From contig NC_133536.1 of assembly GCF_048544455.1 (NCBI RefSeq), positions 24,802,152-24,866,151 of the forward strand: 64,000 bases of DNA, written 5' to 3'. The position numbers were made by a program, and so were the translations under genes. This stretch comes from Silene latifolia. Its lineage: Eukaryota; Streptophyta; Magnoliopsida; Caryophyllales; Caryophyllaceae. The notes beneath the pieces were generated by a model. That model was not told the origin of the DNA and made no database searches. It saw only the letters and a list, made by a program, of their open reading frames with translations. Below, one piece after another: positions 1 through 9,700 of the stretch; position 1 is the first letter of the stretch; each line of letters opens with the position of its first letter.

Positions 1-282
1 ACGTGTAAGGGATAGCTGGGATGAGTCATCACGTGGCAGTTAGAAGTCTTCCGCTGTGTCAGACGGTGTTTTGTAGCTTTGATAGTTTTAGCAGTAGACC
101 GTCTGAGAATCTTGTATTTCTTTTTATCAGTTGGGAATTGCTATGTAATCACTTTAAACTTTATTTACTTTTAAAGTTGTTTCGTTATTGTCTTATGAAT
201 ATCATGCCTCGGGTAACCGAGATGGTGACATCCTTATACCTGAGTGGTCCTGGTAAGGCACTTGGAGTATGGGGGTGTTACA
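1..282 (+). repeat. 3' end of a Tekay-family LTR (fossil)
   Basis: The last 282 bases of an LTR whose start lies left of the window. The sequence, including the 'ACCGAGATGGTGACA' stretch and the ending in GTATGGGGGTGTTACA, matches the 3' ends of the LTRs at 27601-28994, 30413-31792 and 41050-42418, so it is the same family. It abuts the gag region of a different retrotransposon at about 283, so one element was inserted into the other. Confidence 0.8.
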
Positions 283-2648
283 ATATCGGGGACGGTGGAA
301 GCGGGGATCGCTGTTTTGGGCACAAAGTTGATGGCTTGGTATAGCTCATTTAGGTGCCGTTTGTGCCCATTAGCTGACCCACCGTTCTCGTTTCCTCCGA
401 TGACAACCTGGATCACTCCCATCCGCTGGAATACTGATTTTCTATTCGCCCCGTCGGAGCTTGTTTCTGGGCCTCCAGCTACATACTTGCTGAGGGCCCC
501 CTTTCGGATTAGCTCCTCGATGGCGTTCCTCAGATGCCGACAGTTGTCGGTCTTATGGCCGGTTTGGCCGTGGTATTCACAAAACTGGCTAGTGTCACCG
601 TCCCCCCTCGCCTTGGGGGGCCTGGCCCACTTCTGCCCTTCATTCTTGCTTAGGGCAAAGACCTCGGCCGGTGATTTGACCAGGGGGGTGAGACTGTTGT
701 ACCGCTTCTGGGTGTATGGTCCCGAACTCCCCCCGACGCCCGCCGAGTGCTGTTTCCTATTGAATCTCTCAGGCCGTGACCGATTCCCGTCACGGCGTCC
801 TTCATCTACGTTGTCCCGACGGCTCCTCCTCTCTAGGTGCCCAGCGTCACTGTGGCCTACCCAGGTCTTGTGATAGTCCTCCACCTTCACGGCTCGGTCG
901 GCCATCTTTCTGGCGGAGTCTAGGTTGAGGTCCTCGCACTTGATCAGCTCGTTCTTGAACTCGCCTTTCGGGAGGCCTTTCATCAGTGCGAAGGCCGTCA
1001 GTTCGGTGTTCAGCTCACGGATCTGCTGAACCTTAGCGTCGAACCTCTTCACATAGCTTCGGAGGGACTCGTCCTCCCCCTGTCGGATAGTGAGGAAATC
1101 TTAGGTCTCCACGGCCCTTCTCTTGTTGCAGGCATAATGGGCTATGAAGTTGTCTCTCAGGTCAGCATAGCAATATACCGAGCCATTGGGTAGCCCCTTG
1201 TACCAACTCTGAGCCATCCCATGCAGGGTCGTTGGGAAGACTCGGCACCACACCTCATCGGGTTGCTCCCACACCGACATGTACGACTCAAAAGCCTCGA
1301 CATGGTCGGTCGGGTCGCTATCCCCTTTGTATGATATGGGTGGCAGCATTAGTTTAGTCGGCACAGGGACTTGAGGACATAGGCACTGAGGGGCTGTCTG
1401 ACCACGTGTCGAATGACACGCGGCGATCGGCTCCTCGCAACCTTAGTCCGACTTATCTCCATGTGGCGGGAAGGGCTTCTTGTCCGACTTTGGTGAGTCG
1501 GACTTCTTTCATTCCTCCGGGAGTGGCCTCGTTGTTGCCGCGGCGACGCTGTCCTCCCGCGAGTGGGGGAAGGACTTTGGTCTGCCACTGGCACCACGGG
1601 CTCCGCCGGCGTCCTTGCATGCCCAGCTCCTTGTATTACTCCGGTCAAGTTGTTCGGAGTCACTTTGTGGGCCCTGGTCACCTGTGGAGGCGCTGCCGCC
1701 CCTGTCGCCGTGACAGGAGTAACCGGCGTACCACCCATCAGGTCCAGGAATAGCTTCAATTTGGCCGCATCGACCACATGTCCCATGACAGTGACTTGGC
1801 TGGTCGGCAACGGTGTTTCTGGCTCTCTCGACATCCCGTACTTCACCGGCTCAGTGACTCGGCCGGTGGGGGACTGCCCGATCTCAGAATTAGGGAACGT
1901 GTCATCCTGGTAGAATACAGTTTCTTCACTCACAATTTCTGGTTGTTTTGACATCTTCTTAGCTTTTTGAATGGTTTTTGTTTTTGTTTTTTTTTTTTTT
2001 TTTTGTAAGGTAGGTGACTAGCTTTTAGTATCTATCCCCACAGACGGCGCCAATTGTTCCGGGTGTAATTCCGGAGTAGGATTATGACCACGTAAGCTTG
2101 CTGAACGATGTCTTTGCTTGTCTCTTCCTTTCACTCTTATCTGTAAAGATGAACAAACTGAGGGCTCGGCTTGGGGCCGAACGAACTCACTCCGACGCTC
2201 AAGTCAGTGAACTTAAAGGGATAAGTTGTGTGTTAACTTGGCAAAGTATATTGTAGAGAGATAAGGGAGTTTATACCAGATTTCGGTTTAGTTGTGGATT
2301 TCGGATCCTTTTCTCAATGAGAGAAGTGGAGTATTTATAGACTTTCACCTTTTGTCACGTAGTGGCCAAGTGGCCAAGTGGCAGAGCAGGTGGAAAGACC
2401 GTTTTACCCTCGGCCGAGGGACCCATGGCAGGCCGGCAGGCCTGGTTGACTCCATGCCGAGGGGACTGGATGTGAGTACGCGGATATGCTTCTCGGCCGG
2501 CTAGTTGCCTCGCCGAGACCCAAGTGACAGGCCGACAGGCTGTGTCGGTTAGGCTGTCTAGTACGTTGACTTGTTGACTTGTTGTCTTTTAGCTTTGTCC
2601 TTGCTCAATATGTTGACTCGGTCGGCGGGTGCAGAATATGCCCCATCA
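283..2648 (-). mobile_element. Tat-lineage Ty3/gypsy retrotransposon, 5' part (fossil)
   Basis: Minus-strand LTR retrotransposon cut off on the left by the Tekay LTR. Read on the minus strand it has an LTR (2648 to 2055), a primer-binding region with TGGCGCCGTCTGTGGGG, and a gag region (about 1954 to 283). Gag holds a proline/arginine-rich N-terminal region, a retrotransposon gag core (YKGDSDPTDHVEAFESYM) and a nucleic-acid-binding part reading CEYHGQTGHKTDNCRHL. That last motif and the primer-site sequence are typical of the Tat/Ogre/Retand group. Pol is not present in the window. It is a broken fossil with a few breaks in gag. Confidence 0.8.
2055..2648 (-). repeat. 5' LTR of the Tat-lineage fossil
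   Basis: About 594 bp. On the minus strand it starts TGATGGGGCATATTCTGC and ends CCGGAACA, directly followed by the primer-binding region. TG...CA ends and the adjoining primer site define the borders. The partner LTR is outside the window, so neither age nor target duplication can be read. Confidence 0.7.
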
Positions 2649-3296
2649 GTATGTTTGCTTATAGTGGGCAAAAACATAGGCGGTCTTATTATTATTATTA
2701 TGTAAGACGGTCTTATTAATTAGACGATCAAAGGAGTATAAATTACATGTGCTTTGTAAAAGAAAGAATATAAAAATGAACTCTATGTATCAATAATTAG
2801 AAGATTAATTATTATTATTATTATTATGTAAGACGGTCTTATTAATTGAACAAAAAAATTTGAAATGACTAACTTATAAGAATGACATGTGTAAGTAAAT
2901 TTTCCATATTTGAAGGGTAGGTATATGGTTCAAACAAAATATATATCCATCCGTCCCTGTCAATAGTTTACATTTGCTTTATTCTCCTTACCAAAATATA
3001 GCAAATGTAAATTATTCATTAATTTCACACCTGTCTTTGTATTAATCATAAGGGTTATCAAAGCGTCCCCATTGACTTACACTTATGATGATTAGTACTT
3101 AATAAATTTTGCTATAATTCGAGATAACAAAGCTTTAGAGGCGCTACTTAATGCTTAGAATCAACTACGTATCAAGAGACCATAAGTGATTATGATATTT
3201 CATTTTTTTAGAATTATTTGACACCCGAATTTGAACTTCGAAACACCTATTCGATAATGTTCTATAACTTAGTTTTAAAATAATCAAGGTTATTAA
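2649..3296. other. Intergenic AT-rich DNA with a short repeated motif
   Basis: No gene is seen. The string TATGTAAGACGGTCTTATTA occurs near 2699 and again near 2825, each time preceded by an ATT run, as a spaced direct repeat. Around 2945-3020 there is a degraded foldback (TTTACATTTGCT ... AGCAAATGTAAA) after 'ATCCATCCGTCCCTGTC', which looks like a half-lost Stowaway-type MITE. Confidence 0.45.
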
Positions 3297-3326
3297 CCCG
3301 TACGAAGTACGGGCTTTCAAACTAGT
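3297..3326 (+). mobile_element. Possible Helitron 3' terminus
   Basis: A perfect 7-bp-arm hairpin (CCCGTAC-GAA-GTACGGG, 3297-3313) is followed after 8 bases by CTAG and a T (3322-3326). Helitrons end in a short hairpin a few bases before CTRR and insert before a T, so this matches the rule. The 5' end (TC after an A) was not located, so the extent of the element is unknown. Confidence 0.5.
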
Positions 3327-3604
3327 ATAAATAACAATGCAAGCCTCCTTATGAGGTGTTGCCTTAACATATCGCTATATCAAAACACTCTCATAAGGAT
3401 TGTAATACTTGTATCAAATAATAACAATTTATAAAGATTTGTGTTGAGTTTTGGTTTCGAAATACTCTCCCTATCAAAATTCCAACATTTCCTTAATCAT
3501 TGACTTCCCATATATTTAGAATACCTAGATTGTAGTCAACCATGAATAAAATAATGAATTAATCAAGGATTGTACCATATGTGGGCAAATTGGACAATAA
3601 TTAT

Positions 3605-4641
3605 GAGGGCTGATTTTCATCGACGACGTTTTCATTCCAAAAGACGATAATGCCCTTGCACATTAACACTACTTTCTCTCTCTCTAAACATTTTTCTCTC
3701 AAACTCTAACAAAAACCAATTAAATAAAAAAAAACAACAACAACATCAATTAATTAGCATGACGGAACCCGAATCACCGATACGTAAAAAAATAAAAAAA
3801 TGTTAGAAAATAACCCACATCGACTAGAAAACTTTAAAAATTTAAGAAATCAGCAAATAAAGGCAATAAACACGGTTTAAAAAAATTGACTGAACCATGA
3901 ACGAAATTTTGGGTTTCAACATTCGTCCATGGGGACCTTGCATTTTAACGTTTGCCATGGAGTGAAAGTTGAAATTCAACATTCAACCACGGACCAAAAC
4001 TCAAGATCCAACGTTTGCCATGGAGCAATTTTTTTTTTTTACCACCAAAAAAAAAAAAATCAACCATGGACCAACCTCAAAATCCTACGTTTCAACCATG
4101 GAGGAAAGTTGAAATTCAACTTTCGACCATGGCATCAACGTTGAATCCCAACATTTGCACCATGGATGAAAGTTGAATTTCAACTTTCGTCCATGGTGTT
4201 CTTTCCCTTTCCAAATTCGACTTAATTCGACACCAATTCGACACAACAACCACAAATATCGACACAAAATTCACTCTATTTCGCCAACAAAACACCACAA
4301 TTACAAACAATAATGAAATCAAAAACATACAAACTAATTAACTAGAAAAAACTAAACTTAATTCAAAACCTAATTCAATTAAATTGGATAAAACCTAAAA
4401 CAAACAATTAATTCAATGTTGGTGGTGGCAGTGGTGGTGGCGGCGTGCTGGCATGTGGTAGTCGGCTAGATGGTGGCGGCGGCGGCGGTGGTGATGGTGG
4501 AAGTTGGGTGAATTTTGGAGGATTTTGAATTAAAGAGAAAAGAATGAGATGTGGGCCTGTGGGGGGGGGGGGCAATACCGTCTTTTGCACTGAAAACGTC
4601 GTCGATAGTTACTAAAACATCGTCGATGTTTACAAACTAGG
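3605..4641. mobile_element. Non-autonomous DNA transposon (1.04-kb MITE-like element)
   Basis: It is bracketed by an 8-bp target duplication ATAATTAT (3597-3604 and 4642-4649). Inverted repeats of about 38 bp lie just inside the ends (3618-3655, CATCGACGACGTTTTC..., and the complement of 4570-4608), with an extra partial copy at the right end. The extreme termini match poorly. No transposase is encoded. The 8-bp duplication suggests hAT, while the long inner inverted repeats look more like Mutator, so the superfamily is left open. The interior holds hairpins (see 3955-4196), a GGC/GGT-rich tract (4418-4505) and a run of 12 G. Confidence 0.75.
3955..4196. repeat. Array of 37-bp CCATGG-bounded hairpins
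   Basis: Two near-perfect 37-bp palindromes (4096-4132 and 4160-4196) each begin and end in CCATGG. Each is built on GAAAGTTGAA joined to its complement TTCAACTTTC. A third, degraded copy lies at about 3955-3991, and single half-units occur near 3929 and 4018. The arms are long enough to form stable stems in DNA or RNA. Confidence 0.8.
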
Positions 4642-4881
4642 ATAATTATCCATACATTACGTTCTTCTACTTTCTACCACCTTCACTTGCTAGTTATCAC
4701 CAATATCAAGAGAATTTAGTATACCCATAATGTAATTAACCATGATTAAAATAATAAATAAGTAAAGGATTGTATTATCACCATATGTGGACAAATTGGG
4801 CAATAATTATGCATACATTACGTTCTTCCACTTTCTAACGCCTTCACTTGCCAGTTATCACCAATATTAAGAGAATTTCGA

Positions 4882-5210
4882 AGAAAAAAAGGCAAGAGTT
4901 TTGGAAAGAGGTAACATTATTTATTAGGTTAGCGAAATAGAGGTGAAAGGACCCCACTTTCCCCTCGGGCGATGTAAATGATTTCCCTTTTAGTAAAGAA
5001 AAGATTTGATGGAAATCTCTCTTTCACTCCCCATTATTGCTTTCCCTTGCCCTTTAGTGCTTTGTTCGAATGATAATATAAGGAAGAAAGGGACGAACGG
5101 AGGATACGGGAAATGAAATGGAGATAAAAGAAAGCGAGGGATAGCGAGCAAGAGGTGTTTTGAAGCAATTTCCTTTCAAAATTTAATACGGTAATCGCTT
5201 TTTTTTTTTT
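4882..5210. other. Intergenic, nothing recognised
   Basis: Purine-rich on the plus strand (GGAAGAAAGGGACGAACGGAGG at 5081-5102). I see no coding frame, terminal repeats or RNA gene. It ends in a run of T (about 5200-5211) that is probably the poly(A) tail of the antisense LINE next to it. Confidence 0.4.
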
Positions 5211-5790
5211 TAAGAAAAATCATATGATATCAATGTATTAATATCGAATCAGAATTACAAGATCAACCATGTATCCAGGCAAAGAACCTAACCACATCGA
5301 TCACTATGCCCCTCCTTCATTTGCCGAAGTTCATTGATAACTCCAAAACAATCACTCTCCACAATGATGTCTTGGAAACATGTTTGTCTTACCTTTTACC
5401 CTCTTTTGAGAACTGCAACTGCTTCTGCCATTGTCGAGTCCTACCTCTCTCCTACGCCCTCATACAACCTCCTCATTACGACAAACCATACAAACATGCA
5501 CACCTCTTACCTCGTACACTGCAACGTCGACATTTATTTTTACCTCTCCCATTTGAGGTAGCACCTAGCCTCACTCCTTTGCTCACCCCAACTCCCTCGC
5601 TCTGGATTTTCATCTCCTCTATCACTCCTTCTATCTGCCTGACAACTAACCTAGGCTTAACGTGGTTTCCGTCAAATACAGCTTTATTCATAGTTTCTGA
5701 AATTGCCCAACACCACCATGAACAACACACAATTCCTCACATCAAGCTCTCTCCAACTCGCCTCCACCCACTCCCTCACTAACTCAAACC
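5200..5790 (-). mobile_element. LINE 3' fragment with RNase H-like domain
   Basis: Minus-strand translations give, in order, WVEASWRELDVRNC, then NKAVFDGNHVKPRLVVRQIEGV, then IIVESDCFGVINELRQMKEGHSDRCG. These are the zinc-binding/RT tail and the RNase H (RVT_3-like) domain at the C-terminus of plant L1-type LINEs; the E-S-D motif is the part of the RNase H active site that can be seen. The three stretches lie in different frames. The poly(T) run at about 5200-5211 would be the poly(A) tail. The copy is 5'-truncated and frameshifted, and its left-hand protein limit (about 5790 or further) is uncertain. Confidence 0.7.
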
Positions 5791-6703
5791 CATATTCGGA
5801 TGGTACACCCCCCCCCCCCCCAAAAAAAAAAAAAACTCGCAACCCCGAAAGGGATATATGGAAGTTGGTTTACTCCCCCGCTCAAGAAAATCGTGCACAC
5901 AAGATCCCAATTTCCGAGTTTTCTTGTGATACTTGTCGTCGTCGCGAGCGCTGGCCTCCTTGCACATTTGCCGACAAAACATTCTAATATGAGGAAGTAC
6001 TAGATATCTCCATATCTTCGATCAAATCCATCTTTTCTTTTCCAGAGTTGAGCTGCACGCTTCCACAACACTACCCTCCATCTACAGGATGTAAGCAATC
6101 CGTACCAGATTGTTAGTTCGAATCCCCCAATTCAAGCAAACCCGTCATTATTACTTCCAAGCTAAGCCTCCTTGGATGACACTACACTTCCCCCCTCCCG
6201 TAACAAACTAACTCTACAAGAAAACCAAAGGATGACCACAAAACCTTCCCAAAGAAAACTCCATCCTGCAAGCCACAATACCTCTCAAATAGACAAAAGA
6301 AGCACACAATCACACGTCACAACCTTTGACACTATCCTCTCTTAGCCACAAATTCACTCAAACCTTCCTTAAAATCGCCATATTTTCACGCAAAAAACAC
6401 CCAAATCTCACATGACTACATGAGTACACCCCATTTTATGCGCACTCTATCCTAAACTCGCCTCATTTTCACTAAAATACACCACTTTTCTCAATCATCT
6501 TTCGTCATTAAACTCCCTCCCAACTTGCCAACTATAATTCCCCTTCTTATTCCTTTTGTTCACCTGCAACATAACACTTCCCATAACCTTTCTCAACTTT
6601 CTTCTATCTGAAGGAAAAATTGAATCAAACCCATTATTTGTACTCAAAAACCCATCATAAAGATCCTGTCTTTTTGTGTTTTGATTGAATTTATTGTCTG
6701 GGA
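5791..6703. other. Upstream region of the 6704 gene; nothing certain
   Basis: It has a C12-A13 homopolymer junction (about 5809-5834), which leaves spurious open frames around it. The following 800 bases are C- and A-rich with no recognisable domain. A tRNA B-box-like string (AGTTCGAATCCCCC) near 6115 may come from a SINE. The last 200 bases before 6704 should hold the promoter and 5' UTR of the plus-strand gene, but I see no clear TATA box. Confidence 0.35.
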
Positions 6704-9700
6704 ATGACAATGGGTTCTTTGCAAATGATGAAGCCCGCTGTTTTTTCTGCATTTCATGGGTCGAGGGTGGTGGAATTGGATTCAGAAGTTCAGGGGAAAG
6801 GGTTTCTTCGGCTGCGGTCGCGACACCGGGGTTTTGGTGTTAATGATGGTGGTAGGAGGAGGAGGGCGTGTTATGGTAATAAGGTGTGCTGTAAATTACA
6901 AGATGGTGAAAATAGGCCCAGTGACAGCAGTAAGTTTTTATTGTTTATTTGTTTTAGAAAAAACATTCTGCATGGTTAACTTATTGTGAAGTAGCCGTCT
7001 TTTGATGCAATTCTCGAATTAATTTTGATTGTATGTCATATGGAAACAATATCTTTGTGTTATTAAGGCAAGGTATAGCTGCGTACATCTGACTCGACTT
7101 CATTTGCTTCACCACTAGTGAATGTTGTTGTTGTTGTTGCATGATTAAGTTATTTGAAGAGTTTAGGTACTCCCTCTGTCCCGATCATTTGTAAACAAAT
7201 GAATAAGACGCCCTAAACTAGAATAGGTAAACAAATGACGGGGAGAAGGGAGTATCTTAGATTGCTCATTGTTAAAGTTTGGTGTCCTTATACAAGATAT
7301 ACTCCTTGTCATTTATACAAGATATACTAGAAAAAGAAAACAAAGGTAAATAATTGATGGGAACAAAGAGAATATTTAGTTTGGTATTTGGATATTAAAG
7401 ACTAAATCAAAATGGCTTGTGAGCTTTTTTCATGGAGTAGAAGAGCTGTGTAGGGCCAACCCCCTAATTTCACTTTGGAATGAGATTCTTTATAGAATTA
7501 TTTAGGTATTGATTAGAAAATTTGGCATGTGGGTGGACATACCATTTAATAACAATGAATGCAGAAGCATGAAGAATGAGTACATGTCTAGGTAATTTAG
7601 CAAAAATTAATGTAATTGTTTGCAGTATGACGTGCTCCGGGAATGGATGACGTGAAACACCTTGTGGTATTGTTTGATTAGGTGAGGTTTATTAACTTTC
7701 TTTATCGTTCTGCTGGCTGAAGTCTAGGCTTTGTTACATTTATGGTTGGTATTTTATGATTCATTTCTGAAGGGGGTGATTCTGTTTGATTGTATACTGT
7801 ATACTACTTAAATTGCAAGTCGGCCTCCACATCCAGTATCTGTTTTGATCATTCCTCTCAAGTTGCAAGTTGGCCTCTACATAAATATCCTACTTTGCTG
7901 TCTAATGGAGTATGCTTTTAGGAGAGTTATGCATATTCACGTAAATAAGTTCACAGTGCGATTTATGATACGACATGCATTTAAGACCAATATATTAATG
8001 TAAGTGTCACAAAGTATACAATTAGTCAACCCATGAGTTTGAGTGCTTCTGATGGCTCCTTGATGAAAAAGGCCTCTGTTTATACTTGCATTTACAAGCT
8101 AATCTGCCTCAAATGGGCAACTTCCTTGACTGATTCACCTTGATGAACTTCCTTTACGGTTGTTTACTATATTCACATTATGTGTATCTTTATGATTACA
8201 TTCAATCCAACTAACAACCTTTGACAGTTTTTGACTCCCTTTCCACACAATCTTTGTTCCTACAACGTCGTCTTAACTCTTAAGTGCTTCATGTTTTCTG
8301 CTGCCTCAGTTTGGTGAAACCTTGAGCACTAGCCCCTTCTGTTCATATAGGGCTCATTCTATGATCCATCCTCAGACCCTTTTTGACAATAAAAATTACT
8401 TCTACCATTCGAAAATCCAATGTCTATTTTAATATTAACCAAGTCCTCCAACATTTCTCGATGAGGATGATAAATTGTGCATATAGATGCTAAGGAGACT
8501 TTTTTTAGGCATATCAAATCTCTCTAAATAAGCCATATTTTTTACGATCCTATAGTCATAGAAGGAAGTGATGTATGTTAACTTGTAATACATTCTTATA
8601 CATTACAGTACATTGACTTGAGGTCCCATGCCATGAAAATAGATTTCATAATAGCTCACAGGAGACCTCTTGACCTTCTTTCTTGAATCTAGAATTGCCT
8701 GCTAAAAAGAAAGATTGAGTTACCTATAGTAACATATGAGTACAAGATTTTATAATGCCTGTTGAAGGAATGTCGTACTGAACTAGTGCATTATTTCTGT
8801 TTCTACTTGGGAGTTAAAGCATATTCCATGGGTGTAGCGTAGTGGCTGTCTGATTAATTTCTGGTTTCCTTCTCACATGAGCATGATGTACTTCCTGATT
8901 GTCAATGTAACATATAAAATGCTGAGACTAAGTTTTGTGTTGTTCCATATTTCGTTTAACAGTTATCACTACTTCTGTAGTCTAGTTGACTCTGCTCTCT
9001 CTTTTCTTTCCATGCTAATATGTTCTCAATTGTTTTGAGGAACCATTCTCATTTTTTGTTTATTTTGGCTTGGGTTTTAAGTTCCGAAACTGTTCCACAA
9101 TCCAGCGTAACTTTGAACTCTTTCGACTATTCGGATGTATGAAAATATGTTATCTGTTTTTTTTTTTTAATTTTCATGGGGCGAGAAGATAAAATAATAT
9201 AAAATGTATTTATTCTATGTTTGCCTAGCATCACTAACTGTCTAACTCCTTGTAGATGGTGAACCACCCGAGTCTTTGTTCATGAAGGAGCTTAGAAAAA
9301 GAGGTATTTCACCAGCATCACTGCTTGAGGAGATAAACAACGGCACATTTGGGAACGAGATAATGGAAGAGGGAGGTGATCGATCATTCTCACAAAGGAA
9401 TTCAATCGCAATGGGTCGTCTTGATAAAAGTTTAACTAATCAAAGGGAGCAATCGATGGCGTTGAACAGCGAAGGCCTTGAGGTTGACATACATTTAACT
9501 TTTTGATGTTTTTGTTTATTAACATAACTAATATTGTTCTTTGCTCAAATGACCTTGCCTAACCTGATGCTTTGGCTTATTTGTATTTCTGCGTGTTAAA
9601 TTGATATCTTGAAATTCATGCTGGAGAGCCCAAATATGATTTATTATATAAATAATACGATAGGAGTATAGGACCCTACATTGCCTTATTGATTCTTGTG

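Larger units (their letters stand above)
3515..4881. repeat. Tandem duplication of about 160 bp, one copy split by a MITE
   Basis: Copy 1 is 3515-3604 plus 4650-4715, copy 2 is about 4716-4881. Shared landmarks are 'TTAGTATACC/TTAGAATACC', 'AACCATGA', 'AAGGATTGTA', 'CACCTTCACTTGC/CGCCTTCACTTGC' and 'AGTTATCACCAATAT'. Copy 2 is uninterrupted and shows what the site looked like before the insertion at 3605-4641. Confidence 0.75.

Noticed and set aside
244-1913. Plus-strand frames across 244-1913
   Set aside because: They are shadows of the minus-strand gag of the Tat-lineage fossil, which has recognisable motifs.
5703-6003. Short open frames around the C12-A13 homopolymer
   Set aside because: They have no similarity that I recognise and run through low-complexity sequence; one overlaps the LINE remnant on the other strand.
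6100-6130. tRNA B-box-like string AGTTCGAATCCCCC
   Set aside because: No A box at a proper distance and no cloverleaf; at best a piece of a decayed SINE.
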